NCBI GenBank assembly: GCA_022414725.1
Contig: JAJSRW010000549.1
Coordinates: 21,112-85,111 of the forward strand
Origin: Microglena sp. YARC
Lineage: Eukaryota > Chlorophyta > Chlorophyceae > Chlamydomonadales > Chlamydomonadaceae
Length of the DNA stretch: 64,000 nucleotides
Reading direction: 5' to 3'
The notes under the pieces are model-generated. The model ran no database searches, was not told the DNA's origin, and saw only the letters and a program-made list of their open reading frames with translations. Positions 1 through 11,969 of the stretch are shown one piece after another; positions within the stretch are counted from its first letter, which is position 1; each line of letters starts with the position of its first letter. Made by a program: the position numbers and the translations under genes.

Positions 1-72
1 ACGACATATGCCTTTCTTATTTTCTTCTTGAAGTTCCATCTGTCAAATTGATTTAAATACAATTATGCCATA

Positions 73-725
73 TGTTGACCTTTGACTCACTCTGGACCTG
101 CCGCTCCTGCCATGTCTAGAGTTGTACCATGGCGCTGGTGAGACGAACATCTCTTGTTATTATTTGTGTACTTGTGCCACTCTTTGCCTTTGAATCTAAA
201 CCTGTATCTCCACGACATCTGTTGACCTTTGACTCTGGGTCTGCCGCTCCTGACAAGTATAAAGTCGTACCATGGCGCTGTATTAAGATCTCTTGTTATC
301 ATTTGTATATTTGTACCCAACTACATACTTATTATCTCCTCACCTCCACCACCAACCCCACCAACACCGCCACCACGAACACCACTACTGCCACCACCAC
401 CAATCCCACCACCAATTCCACCAATCCCACCAACCCCACCAACCCAAACAACAACAGCAACAACAACAACAACAACAACAACGCCACCAGCAACAACAAC
501 AACTCATCTCCACAACATATTTTGACCTTTGAATCTGAACCTGCAGGTCCTGACAGCTCTAGAGTTGTACCATGGCGCTGGTGTGACTGGGATCTCTTGG
601 TATCATTTGTATACTTGTAACACTCTGTGCCTTTGAATTTGAATTTTAATTTTAACCTTCAGGTCCTGACAGCTCTAGAGTTGTACCACTGTGCTGGTGT
701 GACTGGGATCTCTCTAGCTGCGTTC
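73..725. repeat. Degenerate ~145 bp direct repeats, four partial copies
   Basis: Four related blocks begin near 73, 221, 520 and 660. They share phrases such as TTGACCTTTGACTC, GTTGTACCATGGCGCTG and a TATTTGTRTACTTGT stretch. The second and third blocks are separated by a CCA/CAA-rich microsatellite. Short open frames here are by-products of the repeat; no conserved protein is visible. Confidence 0.7.
345..505. repeat. CCA/CAA-rich microsatellite
   Basis: Mixed (CCA)n, (CCAAT)n and (CAA)n simple sequence that reads as Thr/Asn/Pro or Gln runs depending on frame. It lies between copies two and three of the ~145 bp repeat. Confidence 0.85.
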
Positions 726-3715
726 TGTGCCCTGACCCCACAGGTGAGACCTATAAATATAATGTCAATTGATTGATTAATTATTTCAAACGCCGTATAG
801 TGCCCTGACCCCACAGGTGAGACAAATAAATATTACATACATACATATTACATACATACATATTACATACATTACATATTACATACATTACATATTACAT
901 GCATTACATACATACATATTACATACATTACATATTACATACATTACATATTACATGCATTACATACACACATATTACATACATTACATATTACATACAT
1001 TACATATTACATGCATTACATACATACATATTACATACATTACATATTACATGCATTACATACATACATATTACATACATTACATATTACATGCATTACA
1101 TACATACATATTACATACATTACATATTACATACATTACATATTACATGCATTACATACATACATATTGCATACATTACATATTACATACATTACATATT
1201 ACATATTACATGCATTACATACACCTGCATATGTATAAATAAATAAACAAATAAATACACCATGTAATGCCCTTACCCCGCAGGTGAGGCAAATAAATCA
1301 ATATTATATATATAAATAAATACACCGTATCTTGCCCTGACCCCAGAGGTGAGACAACAAAATAAATAATATTTAAATAAATATATACGCCTTATTGTGC
1401 CCTGACCCCACGGGTGAGACAAATAAATAGTATTTAAATTAATTAATTAATACGGTGTATAGTGCCCTGACCCAACAGGTGAGAGAAATATCTCAATATT
1501 GTAAACATGCATAAATAAATACGCCTTATTGTGCCCTGACCCCACGGGTGAGACAAATAAACAAATTGTATATAAATAATTAAATACGCCTTATTGTGCC
1601 CTGACCCCGCAGGTGATAGAAATAAACAAATTGTAAATAAATAAATAAATACGCCTTATTGTGCCCTGAACCCACAGGTGAGAGAAATAAACCAATTGTA
1701 TATAAATAAATAAATACATAAATACGCCTTATTGTGCCCTGAACCCACAGGTGAGATAAATAAACCAATTGTATATAAATAAATAAATACGCCTTATTGT
1801 GCCCTGACCCCACAGGTGATAGAAATAAGCAAATTGTATATAAATAAATAAATAAATACGCCTTATTGTGCCCTGACCCCACGGGTGAGAGAAATAAACA
1901 AATTTTATATAAATAATTAAATACGCCTTATTGTGCCCTGACCCCACTGGTGATAGAAATAAACAAATTGTATATAAATAAATACGCCTTATTGTGCCCT
2001 GAACCCACAGGTGAGAGAAATAAACCAATTGTATATAAATAAATAAATACATAAATACGCCTTATTGTGCCCTGAACCCACAGGTGAGATAAATAAACCA
2101 ATTGTATATAAATAAATAAATACGCCTTATTGTGCCCTGACCCCACAGGTGATAGAAATAAGCAAATTGTATATAAATAAACAAATAAATACGCCTTATT
2201 GTGCCCTGACCCCACGGGTGAGACAAATAAACAAATTGTATATAAATAAATAAATACGCCTTATTGTGCCCTGACCCCACAGGTGATAGAAATAAACAAA
2301 TTGTATATAAATAAATAAATACGCCTTATTGTGCCCTGAACCCACAGGTGAGAGAAATAAACCAATTGTATATAAATAAATAAATACATAAATACGCCTT
2401 ATTGTGCCCTGAACCCACAGGTGAGATAAATAAAACCAATTGTATATAAATAAATAAATACGCCTTATTGTGCCCTGACCCCACAGGTGATAGAAATAAG
2501 CAAATTGTATATAAATAAACAAATAAATACGCCTTATTGTGCCCTGACCCCACGGGTGAGACAAATAAACAAATTGTATATAAATAATTAAATACGCCTT
2601 ATTGTGCCCTGACCCCACAGGTGATAGAAATAAACAAATTGTATATAAGTAAATAAATACGCCTTATTGTGCCCTGAACCCACAGGTGAGAGAAATAAAC
2701 CAATTGTATATAAATAAATAAATACATAAATACGCCTTATTGTGCCCTGAACCCACAGGTGAGATAAATAAACCAATTGTATATAAATAAATAAATACGC
2801 CTTATTGTGCCCTGACCCCACAGGTGATAGAAATAAGCAAATTATATATAAATAAATACGCCTTATTGTGCCCTGACCCCACGGGTGAGAGAAATAAACC
2901 AATTGTATATAAATACATAAATACGCCTTATTGTGCCCTGACCCCACAGGTGATAGAAATAAACAAATTGTATATAAATAAATAAATACGCCTTATTGTG
3001 CCCTGAACCCACAGGTGAGAGAAATAAACCAATTGTATATAAATAAATAAATACATAAATACGCCTTATTGTGCCCTGAACCCACAGGTGAGATAAATAA
3101 ACCAATTGTATATAAATAAATAAATACGCCTTATTGTGCCCTGACCCCACAGGTGATAGAAATAAGCAAATTGTATATAAATAAATAAATAAATACGCCT
3201 TATTGTGCCCTGACCCCACGGGTGAGACAAATAAACAAATTGTATATAAATAATTAAATACGCCTTATTGTGCCCTGACCCCACAGGTGATAGAAATAAA
3301 CAAATTGTATATAAATAAATAAATACGCCTTATTGTGCCCTGAACCCACAGGTGAGAGAAATAAACCAATTGTATATAAATAAATAAATACATAAATACG
3401 CCTTATTGTGCCCTGAACCCACAGGTGAGATAAATAAACCAATTGTATATAAATAAATAAATACGCCTTATTGTGCCCTGACCCCACAGGTGATAGAAAT
3501 AAGCAAATTGTATATAAATAAATAAATAAATACGCCTTATTGTGCCCTGACCCCACGGGTGAGACAAATAAACAAATTGTATATAAATAAATAAATACGC
3601 CTTATTGTGCCCTGACCCGACAGGTGAGAGAAATAAACAAATTGTATATGAATAATTAATACGCCTTATTGTGCCCTGACCCCACATGTGTGACAGAGAC
3701 ACAAATAAATAGTAC
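725..3715. repeat. 66-70 bp tandem array with higher-order structure
   Basis: About 40 units share the core TGCCCTGACCCCACAGGTGAG followed by an AT-rich tail (AAATAAACAAATTGTATAT, ATAAATAAATA) and ACGCCTTATTG. From about 1,530 onward the units fall into a repeating order of five subtypes told apart by GTGAGAC, GTGATAG with AAACAA, GTGAGAG, GTGAGAT and GTGATAG with AAGCAA. This gives a ~335 bp higher-order period repeated about six times. Minus-strand frames of ~100 residues are repeat artefacts. Each unit contains CAG followed by GTGAG or GTGAT, which resembles an exon-intron junction. Confidence 0.92.
830..1222. repeat. TACAT/ATTACAT microsatellite
   Basis: Irregular alternation of ATTACAT and ACAT units inside the start of the 66-70 bp array, with no coding content. 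It separates the first two array units from the rest. Confidence 0.9.
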
Positions 3716-3790
3716 GCCTTATTACGAGGCGTGACGTTGAGGGGGCCAGCCCGTTTGCTTGCACTGGGGCCAACCACTGATAGGGGACAG
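3716..3790 (+). repeat. Dispersed repeat, copy 1
   Basis: The stretch from ATTACGAGGCGTGACGTTGA through GGGCCAGCCCG and CACTGGGGCCAACCAC is found again as its reverse complement at about 59,445-59,505. A shorter related piece (CCCTCAACCTTACGCCTTG) is at about 60,387-60,405. Function unknown. Confidence 0.7.
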
Positions 3791-3811
3791 GTGAGACAAC
3801 CCAAATCATGA

Positions 3812-3900
3812 GATTGCTTGTTTCCTTGCTTCCTTGCTTGTTTCCTTGCTTGCTTGGGTGCTCGCTTAATTGCTTACTTGCTTCTTGCTTGCTTGCTTAA

Positions 3901-3944
<44 letters not shown>

Positions 3945-3976
3945 CTGCTTGCTTGCTTGCCTGCTTGCTTGCTTGC

Positions 3977-4021
<45 letters not shown>

Positions 4022-4024
4022 AGC

Positions 4025-4059
<35 letters not shown>

Positions 4060-4062
4060 CTT
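3812..4062. repeat. CTTG / GATT tetranucleotide microsatellite
   Basis: A long (CTTG)n run with minor variants, changing to (GATT)n at the right end. It reads as Leu/Ala/Cys repeats and is not a gene. Confidence 0.95.
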
Positions 4063-4105
4063 CAGTCCAGGGAGTAGCCAGTTAGACTAAAAATACTTGC
4101 CCATC
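4063..4105 (+). repeat. Fragment of dispersed CAGTCCAGGGGTAGG repeat
   Basis: CAGTCCAGGGAGTAGCCAGT followed by TAGACTAAA and CTTGCCCA matches better-preserved copies at about 32,381, 55,913 and 57,036 (CAGTCCAGGGGTAGGCCAAA then AGGSWAAAGGGA and TTGCCCA). In other copies the far end is CTGAACCCCAAAC. Probably an ancient dispersed repeat. Confidence 0.55.
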
Positions 4106-4778
4106 CTTAACTACGGTACTGACAGCAAAATGTAACGCTTTAATTTCACGGGAGTTACCGAGAAATCGAGGCGTATACTATATTACGCGACGAAAAACCC
4201 GTGAAATCGAGTTTCAGGGCGATATAAGGGTAAAAACGAGCAATACATGAACACTGTGTGCTCTTGTTTATGAGATGCCTTCGTTGCAGGTCCTAGAACT
4301 CAAATTAACTGAGCAGCTAGCTGAGCAATACATGAACACTGTGTGCTCTTGTTTATGAGATGCCTTAGTTGCAGGTCCTAGTACTCAAATTAACTGAGCA
4401 GGAAATTAAGTGATTAAATGAGTTGATGCAGAGTACTACCCTACTTGCAGACCCTATAACCATGTACCCTGATACAACGGTACATGGTCTACGGTAATTG
4501 TATGAACACTACTACCTATACCACACTCATGAGTTCCGGTACACAGTGTTATCACAAGTCTGTGTTGTGATTTTAAGAACAGGCAATGAATCAGTGTAAC
4601 ATGTTCAAGTTGAAACATTTACATGGATTTTATTAAAATTTAAACCGTGAAATGTGCAACGTCAAATTATATCCCTCTGGAAAACAAACGTGAATTCAAA
4701 ACGTGAAATTATAATAAACCCCCTCAAAATGAACGTGAAATATTTCGAAGCGTTAAATTTTACTGTCAGTACGGTAAT
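4106..4778. mobile_element. Non-autonomous DNA transposon with ~34 bp inverted ends
   Basis: The left end (CTTAACTACGGTACTGACAG then CAAAATGTAACGCTTTAATT) is an imperfect inverted repeat of the right end, whose reverse complement reads CTTGATTACCGTACTGACAG then TAAAATTTAACGCTTCGAAA. The ~670 bp interior has no transposase frame. It contains a direct duplication of ~84 bp (4,239-4,322 and 4,323-4,400) and several GTGAAAT motifs. The family is not recognised and a target-site duplication is not clear. Confidence 0.6.
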
Positions 4779-5060
4779 CAAGATGATCTCTTTCTATAAT
4801 CAACCACCGAATATGCAGGTACAAAAGTCCTGATACTAAATTCATCCACTGTTTTTCTTCTTCAACAATGCGTCGCCATTCCGTCAATGCATGGCAACGC
4901 ATGACCCCCGTAAACCCCCTGGGCTCCGCGCTCAGCCATCCGATTGCTACGCAACAATCCTGAACTCAGGCTTGAGTAGCCCAAGTAGCTAATCAACCTA
5001 CAGAAATCTGAAATAAAAAAGCACTGAATTCATACCTCCCTGACTCCTCCTGCTCTTTTC
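4779..5060. other. Interval without recognised features
   Basis: Apparently single-copy sequence between the inverted-repeat element and the next tandem array. No open frame with family resemblance and no internal repeat were found. Confidence 0.5.
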
Positions 5061-6265
5061 AGAATCCGCTGCATGTTGTGGTAACGAGCTGCTTGGACTA
5101 CTCAGAAGGGCAGGAGGTCAAATCCTGCCTGGAGGCATATGGAAAGCCTGGCCTGCAGCTTTCCCTCATGGATTGAAAGATCAAGCAAGCCACGCTGCAT
5201 GTTGTTGCTCAAATATCCAACATGCCACGCTGTGTGTTGTGGTATCAAGCCGCTTGGACTGCTTGGAAAGGCAAGATGTCAAAGCCTGCCTAGAAGCGTA
5301 CGGGAAGCCTGGTCTGGAGCTTACTCTTATGGGTTGAAATATCAAACACGCACGCACACATGTGTGTTGTTGATCAAATACCAAACATGACACTCTGCAT
5401 GGTGTGGGGACAAGCTGCTTGGACTATTCGAAGGGCAGGAGGTCAACTCCTGCCTGGAAGCGTAAGGGAAGCCTGGTCTGCAGCTTTCACTCATGGATTG
5501 AAAGATCAAACATGCACTCATGTGTGTTGTTGATCAAAGATCAAACATGACACTCTGCATGGTGTTGATCAAATATCGAACATGCCACTCTACATGGTGT
5601 AGGGACAAGCTGCTTGGACTACTCAGAAGGGCAGGAGGTCAAATCCTGCCTGGAGGCATATGGAAAGCCTGGCCTGCAGCTTTCACTCGTAGATTGAAAG
5701 GTCAAACACGCACGCATGTATGTTGTGGGGACAAGCTGCTTGGACTTCTTGGAAGGGCAGGAGGTGAAATCCTGTGGAGAAGCTTATGGGAAGCTTGTCC
5801 TGGAGCTTACACTTATGGGTTGAAAGGTCAAACATGCCACGCTGCATGTTGTTGATCAAATGTCTGACAAGCCACGCTGCATGTTGTTGATCAAATATTA
5901 AACATGCCACGCTGCGTGTTGTGGTAACAAGCTGCCTGGACCACTTGGCAAGGCAGGAGGTCATAGCCTGCCTGGAAGCGTACGGAAAGCCTGGCCTGGA
6001 GCTTACTCTTATGGGTTGAAATATCAAACACGCACGCACACATGTGTGTTGTTGATCAAATACCAAACATGCCACGCTGCATGGTGTTGATCAAATATCC
6101 AACATGCCACGCTGCGTGTTGTGGTGGCAAGCTGCTTGGACTACTCGGAAGGGCAGTAGGTCAAATCTTGCCTGAAGGCATATGGAAAGCCTGGCCTGCA
6201 GCTTTCACTGATGGATTGAAAGATCAAACACGCAACTCTGCATGTTGTAGGGACAAGCCGCTACA
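5060..6265. repeat. Diverged ~170-180 bp tandem repeat, about seven copies
   Basis: Copies begin near 5,080, 5,230, 5,400, 5,600, 5,725, 5,920 and 6,115. Each has an AAGCTGCTTGGACTACT-like segment, GGGCAGGAGGTCAAATCCTG, GGAAAGCCTGGCCTGCAGCT and GATTGAAAGATCAAACA. Unit lengths vary because a GTTGTTGATCAAATA segment is reiterated. Apparent peptides such as KLLGLLGRAGGQ are shared frames of the repeat and show no family signature. Confidence 0.85.
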
Positions 6266-6440
6266 GCATGCAGCCTGGCCTAACCTGCATCTGACACTCA
6301 TGACAGCCTGGCCTGCATCTGACACTCATGACAGCCTGGCCTGCATCTGGCACTCATGACAGCCTGGCCTGCATCTGACACTCATGACAGCCTGGCCTGC
6401 ATCTGACACTCATGACAGCCTGGCCTGCATCTGACACTCA
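6265..6440. repeat. 28 bp minisatellite
   Basis: About six near-identical copies of a unit containing CATGACAGCCTGGCCTGCAT followed by CTGACACT. It shares the GCCTGGCCTGCA phrase with both flanking arrays. Confidence 0.92.
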
Positions 6441-8090
6441 TACAGTCGTGGGTTGAAAGATGGCGCGCATGCATGCATGACAGCAGACAGCAAGCCTGGG
6501 CCTAATCAGCAGCTGACACTCATACGAGTCATGGGTTGAAAGATGGCGCGCAAACATACATAAACTCACTGTTGTTTACATATGATATGCATGCATGTGA
6601 TGGCGTACAGCAAGCCTGGGCATAACCTGCAGCTGACACTCATACGAGTCATGGGTTGAAAGATGGCGCGCAAACATACATAAACTCACTGTTGTTTACA
6701 TATGATATGCATACATGACGGCGTACAGCAAGCCTGGGCCTGGCCTGCAGCTAGCACTCATACATTCATGGGTGGACAGAACAAACGCGCAAACATACAT
6801 AAACTCACTGTTTTTACATATGAAATGCATACATGTGATGGCGTACAGCAAGCCTGGGTCTGGCTTGCAGCTCACACTCTTAGAGTCATGGGTTGAAAGA
6901 TAGCGTGCATGCATACATAAACTCGCTGTTTTTACGTATGAAATGCATACATGTGATGGCGTACAGCAAGCCTGTGTCTGGCTTGCAGCTAACACTCTTA
7001 GAGTCATGGATTGAAAGATAGCTTGCATGCATACATAAACTCGCTGTTTTTACATATGAAATGCATACATGTGATGGCGTACAGCAAGCCTGGGTCTGGC
7101 TTGCAGCTCACACTCTTAGAGTCATGGGTTGAAAGATGGCGTGCATGCATACATAAACTTGCTGTTTTTACATATGAAATGCATACATGTGATGGCGTAC
7201 AGCAAGCCTGGGTCTGGCTTGCAGCTCACACTCTTAGAGTCATGGATTGAAAGATAGCGTGCATGCATACATAAACTCGCCGTTTTTACATATGAAATGC
7301 ATACATGTGATGGCGTACAGCAAGCCTGGGTCTGGCTTGCAGCTAACACTCTTAGAGTCATGGATTGAAAGATAGCATGCATGCATACATAAACTTGCTG
7401 TTTTTACATATGAAATGCATACATGTGATGGCGTAAAGCAAGCCCGGGTCTGGCTTGCAGCTAACACTCTTAGAGCCATGGATTGAAAGATAGCGTGCAT
7501 GCATACATAAACTCGCCGTTTTTACATATGAAATGCATACATGTGATGGCGTACAGCAAGCCTGGGTCTGGCTTGCAGCTAACACTCTTAGAGCCATGGA
7601 TTGAAAGATAGCGTGCATGCATACATAAACTTGCTGTTTTTACATACGAAATGCATACATGTGATGGCGTACAGCAAGCCTGGGTCTGGCTTGCAGCTAA
7701 CACTCTTAGAGCCATGGATTGAAAGATAGCGTGCAAGCATACATAAACTCGCCGTTTTTACATATGAAATGCATACATGTGATGGCGTACAGCAAGCCTG
7801 GGTCTGGCTTGCAGCTAACACTCTTAGAGCCATGGATTGAAAGATAGCGTGCATGCATACATAAACTTGCTGTTTTTACATATGAAATGCATACATGTGA
7901 TGGCGTACAGCAAGCATGGGTCTGGCTTGCAGCTAACACTCTTAGAGCCATGGATTGAAAGATGGCGTGCATGCATACATAAACTCACTTTTGTTTACAT
8001 ATGACATGCATACATACATATGATGGCATAAAGCAAGCCTAGGCCTAGCCTGCAGCTAACACTCAGTTGAGTCATGGATTGAAAGGTCAA
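6440..8090. repeat. 118 bp tandem array, about 14 copies
   Basis: The unit contains GCATGCATACATAAACTCGC, TGTTTTTACATATGAAATGC, GATGGCGTACAGCAAGCCTG and a CTTAGAGTCATGGATTGAAA segment. Spacing is exactly 118 bp through most of 7,000-7,980, with more divergence at both ends. The ~86-88 residue minus-strand frames recur at the same spacing and are repeat artefacts. Confidence 0.95.
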
Positions 8091-8745
8091 ACAAGTGTGC
8101 ATGCATATACTCACTGTTTTTACATATGGCATGCATGCATGCATGACGGCGGACGGCAAGCATGGGCCTGGCCTGCAGCTAACACTCACGGATTCATGGG
8201 TTGAAAAATCATGGGTTGAAAAATCAAATAAGTGCACAACCCACATTTTTATAAGTATGGGTTGAAAGATCAAACACGCACGCTTGCATAAGCACACTGT
8301 GTTTGAAGATGACACACCTGCATACATAGATCTGTGGATTGAAACATCAAACACCCATGCACGCATGCATAAACACACTGTGTCGAAAGATGGCACGCAC
8401 ACGCGTGCCACGTGATGTCGCACAGCAAGCCTGGGCCTGGCCTGCAGCTTGCAGCTTGCACTCATGGATTGAAACATCTAACACATACGCTTGCATAAGC
8501 ACACTGTGTTTGAAGATGGCACACCCGCATACATATATCTGTGGATTGAAACATCAAACACACGCGCACGCATGCATGCATAAACACACTGTCGAAAGAT
8601 GGCACGCACGTGCATGCCACGTGATGTCGCACAGCAAGCCTGGGCCTGCCCTGCAGCTTGCAGTTTGCATTCATGGATTGAAACATCTAACACGTACGCA
8701 CACATAAACACACTAATTTGAAATATGGCATGCACGCATAGGAAC
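8090..8745. repeat. Longer derivatives of the 118 bp repeat
   Basis: Units of roughly 190 bp, clearest at 8,270-8,460 and 8,461-8,700. They mix the CAGCAAGCCTGGGCCTG core of the 118 bp array with GATTGAAACATCAAACAC and GATGGCACGCAC segments. Confidence 0.8.
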
Positions 8746-8747
8746 CG

Positions 8748-8898
8748 GCAAATCACATGATGTTGACCAAAGGTGAGTATGATATCATGCAAATTGCATC
8801 ATATGATATTGTATATAAATGATAATTTGGCCTAGGCAGACTGCTGGCATCATATGATATCATATGATGACATGATATCATATTGCCGTTCCCTATGC
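8748..8898. mobile_element. ATATGATATCAT-rich inverted-repeat element, copy 1
   Basis: Begins GGAACCGGCAAATCACATGA and ends ATGATATCATATTGCCGTTC, so the ends are inverted repeats. The interior shares GATGTTGACCAAA, GAGTATGATATCAT and a GCATCATATGATATCATATG segment with a second copy at 59,504-59,692. It is short, palindromic and non-coding, as expected of a MITE, and sits inside a tandem-repeat domain. Confidence 0.7.
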
Positions 8899-8939
8899 AT
8901 ACATGACGTCGTACGGCAAGCCTGAGACTAGCCTGCAGC

Positions 8940-9170
8940 TTGCACTTATGGGTTGAAGCATCAAACACGCAAGCATGCATAAGCACACTTATGGGTTGAA
9001 GCATCAAACACGCACGCATGCATAAGCACACTTATGAGTTGAAGCATCAAACACGCAAGCATGCATAAGCACACTTATGGGTTGAAGCATCAAACACGCA
9101 CGCATGCATAAGCACACTTATGGGTTGAAGCATCAAACACGCACGCATGCATAAGCACACTTATGGGTAA
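8940..9170. repeat. 43-44 bp minisatellite
   Basis: Five copies of a unit with ACTTATGGGTTGAAGCATCA and AACACGCACGCATGCATAAG. The GGTTGAAGCATCAAACACGC phrase links it to the preceding arrays. Confidence 0.93.
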
Positions 9171-9194
9171 AGTTTAGGGGGGTAGGTTTTTTAG

Positions 9195-9610
9195 GTTTTA
9201 GGGTACCATGGTTAGAGTAGCATGAATAACATGGGTGGCATGGTTAGAAAAACATGAGTAACATAGGTAACATGAGTAGAGTAACATGGTTAGAGTAGCA
9301 TGGGTAAGGTAATATGATTAACATGAATAACATGGGTAGTATGGTAGGGTAACATGAGTAACATGAATAACATGGGTAGCATGGTAGGGTAACATGAGTA
9401 ACATGAATAACATGGGTAGCATGGTAGGGTAACATGGTTAGAGTAGCATGGGTAGGATAACATGAGTAACATGAATAACATGGGTAGCATGGGTAGAGTT
9501 ACATGGTTAGAGTAGTATGGGTGGGATAACATGAGTAACATGAATAACATGGGTAGCATGGGTAGAGTTACATGGTTAGATGGGTTTAGTAGCATGGGTA
9601 GCATAAATGC
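9195..9610. repeat. Minisatellite of AACATGGGTAGCATG units
   Basis: About ten irregular copies of a ~40-60 bp unit containing AGTAACATGAATAACATGGG and TAGCATGGTAGGGTAACATG. Frames are repeat artefacts. Confidence 0.92.
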
Positions 9611-9894
9611 TACTGAACCACACTTTCCCGAACATAATCGCAAAGGTTTAGGCAACATCTTAGCATGTGTAGCATTTCCATGCCAAAGCTTTATTTTCAG
9701 CTACGAGTAGCAGCTTCTATGCAGCTATCCAGCAAAACCTGTAGTAACGTAGTGCATCTGGAAGCTGACATTATTGTCTTTTTACAACTGTTGACTTCTC
9801 AGGGCTTAGCTAAAATGAAAAGCTGTGTCCCGTGTGTTGAATTGCTCCCAGTAGCAATCAAGAGTGGATGAATATGATTAGATGCATGTTTTTA
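9611..9894. other. Interval without recognised features
   Basis: Apparently single-copy sequence with one 68-residue frame at 9,665-9,871. That frame shows no domain, codon pattern or splice context that would support a gene. Confidence 0.4.
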
Positions 9895-10320
9895 TTTATG
9901 CTGCAGGACAAGGAAAGGAAACTCACTAGAAGCTGCTACGCGTAGCCCAAAACAAGCAGTAGATGTATGTGTGTATTTGAATTGCTGGACGAGGAAAGTA
10001 ATCTCCCTATAACCTGCTACGCGTAGCCCAAAACAAACAGTAGGTGTATGTGTGTATTAATGTTACGGGTCGAGGGAAGGAACCTCCCTAGAAGCTGCTA
10101 AGCGTAGACCAAAACAAACAGTAGGTGTATGTGTGTATTAATGTTGCGGGTCGAGGAAAGGAACCTCCCTAGAAGCTGCTACGCGTAGCCAAAACAAACA
10201 GTAGATGTGTGTGTCTATTTGATTTGCAGGACAAGGAAAGTAATCTCCATAGAAGCTGCTATGCATAGCCCTCCCCCCCACCCCACCCCCCCAAAAAAAT
10301 ATATGTATGTGCGTATTTAT
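9895..10320. repeat. ~82 bp tandem repeat, five copies
   Basis: Units share AGAAGCTGCTACGCGTAGCC, AAAACAAACAGTAGGTGTAT and GGACAAGGAAAGGAA/CCTCCCT. The last copy runs into a C-rich stretch at 10,270-10,300. The AGAAGCTGCTA phrase also recalls the 33 bp repeat at 34,675. Confidence 0.9.
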
Positions 10321-10324
10321 TAGA

Positions 10325-10545
10325 CGTATGAAAGACTTGTACAGGTACCCCTTTACAATGTTATGTGTGTATTGGAGGTGTTTAGGGGTACCTATACAGG
10401 GAGCATACTTAAGGTACAATAATGGGGTACATGTCCAAGTCTTTAAACTCTCTAATCTGTATAGTATGCTCCCTGTAAAGGTTTAGGGGTACCTATACAG
10501 GGAGCATTGAACAATGATTAGACAATTTACAGACTTGTACAGGAA
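10325..10545. repeat. Nested direct and inverted repeats
   Basis: GGTTTAGGGGTACCTATACA with GGGAGCAT occurs twice. The reverse-oriented motif GACTTGTACAGGTACCCCTT occurs near 10,332 and 10,534, and ATGCTCCCTGTA near 10,468. These pieces can pair and may be the remains of small inverted-repeat elements. Confidence 0.55.
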
Positions 10546-10627
10546 CCCCTTTATTGTGTGTTTAGTACGTTCCTTTGGCGGTGGAACACTGGCTGTATTT
10601 TTGTTGTTCCTGTTTTCGTTATTCTTG

Positions 10628-10633
10628 TTGTTA

Positions 10634-10686
<53 letters not shown>

Positions 10687-10688
10687 GC
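10628..10688. repeat. TTA/TTG trinucleotide microsatellite
   Basis: (TTA)n run preceded by TTGTTG units; reads as poly-Leu or poly-Tyr. Confidence 0.95.
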
Positions 10689-10794
10689 AGTTATGATGCA
10701 GTCATGATGCTATTACAATGCAGCCCAACAAAAACTGCAAAAAAACTGCAGGGGTTTTGTAGGCTCTCCAACAAACACCTCAACAATCTCACAT

Positions 10795-10905
10795 GTACTG
10801 GATTGGAGTGTACATGGTTTTCACACTGCACATGGTTTTCACACTGCACATGGTTTTCACACTGCACATGGTTTTCACACTGGATTGGAGTGTACATGGT
10901 TTTCT
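10795..10905. repeat. 20 bp minisatellite
   Basis: Four copies of ACATGGTTTTCACACTGC flanked on both sides by TGGATTGGAGTGTACATGGT. Confidence 0.9.
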
Positions 10906-11950
10906 AGCCAAGTTGGGGCTGCTCACCGTCTTCCAATTCCAAGTCCAATACCGTCCAATACCCAAGTTCTATCCCGTCCATTACCCAGTACCCAAGTCCA
11001 ATACCCGCCCAATACCCACGGAAACCAGGGAGCCTACTCAGCGGATTATACGTGTTAAAGACTTGTCCACGTCAGGTTGCTATTGTCCACGTCAGGTTGC
11101 TACTGCTTTGGCATGTTTTCCAGGGGCGCTGGCTGGGGGCCCACTAGTGTAGGTTTATTTGTGGATTTGAGGTGTCCAAACTCAAATCCACCAATGAAGC
11201 AAAACAAACTAGAAGCAATGCCCCCTTGACTGCGCGTGTACTGGTAACAGACCTAGAGGGCAAGAGTTGATCTTGACTCCCGCCGATTAAGCAGTAACTT
11301 CATTTTATATTTCCATAGGTAGCCATGTGATAGCATTATTGGTGACGTACATTACATTTTCGTATTGGTAACACGGGTAAACCAGTAACCGTGTTAGTAA
11401 CATGGGTAAATTAATTGGTATCGGTACATTCTTAGTATCGGACTTGGGAGGGTTCGGATTCTCAGTCTCGGAGGATCTGCTACTGCTTGAACTTGTTTAC
11501 ATAGCTTCAGCCAGCAATTTGGCTGCTCGCCGTCTTCGGCAGTAAACAAATTATTACCGAAATGTAAAATCGAACATACAACTTTTTCATTTCCCGATTT
11601 TTTTCTTTCCTCCTCTTCTTCTGAACGATAAGAACAGTACAGAAAAACCTATTCATACCTATCAAAATAGAGTTGATCCAGTCTCTTCATACATTCATGG
11701 ATGAACAAAGGAAGCTTCTCTCGCCCTTCGACTTCTGGATTGCACATCAGGTAATGTAGAGGAATAATTTTGCTCTCCGATTGGGAAATCAGGCTCTGCT
11801 ACTTCTTGGCTCCTCACCCCTCTCTCTAGACTGATGCCCCCCCCCTGCTTCTGACATCTACATTTTGACAAGCTCGTTATTTGAGATTCAGAACCCCTTC
11901 CCACCCCTTCCCTGGAAGCTGCATAGGTGAGGAACAACGTAGCCCAGCAA
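10906..11950. other. Interval without a confident gene
   Basis: Mostly single-copy sequence. 10,935-11,010 contains short CCAATACCC repeats. A GGCTGCTCGCCGTCTTCGGC segment near 11,520 recurs near 12,915. A short minus-strand segment at 11,659-11,734 could be an exon but is not assignable (see findings). Confidence 0.45.
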
Positions 11951-11969
11951 TGTGGGCAACAACAACAGC

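Noticed and set aside
1580..3804. Minus-strand YLFIYIQFVY-type hydrophobic repeats as a membrane protein
   Set aside because: The frames are products of the AT-rich 66-70 bp array and break at subtype changes.
6440..9170. CRISPR-like array of regularly spaced repeats
   Set aside because: Entire 118 bp and 43 bp units are repeated without unique spacers, and the context is eukaryotic.
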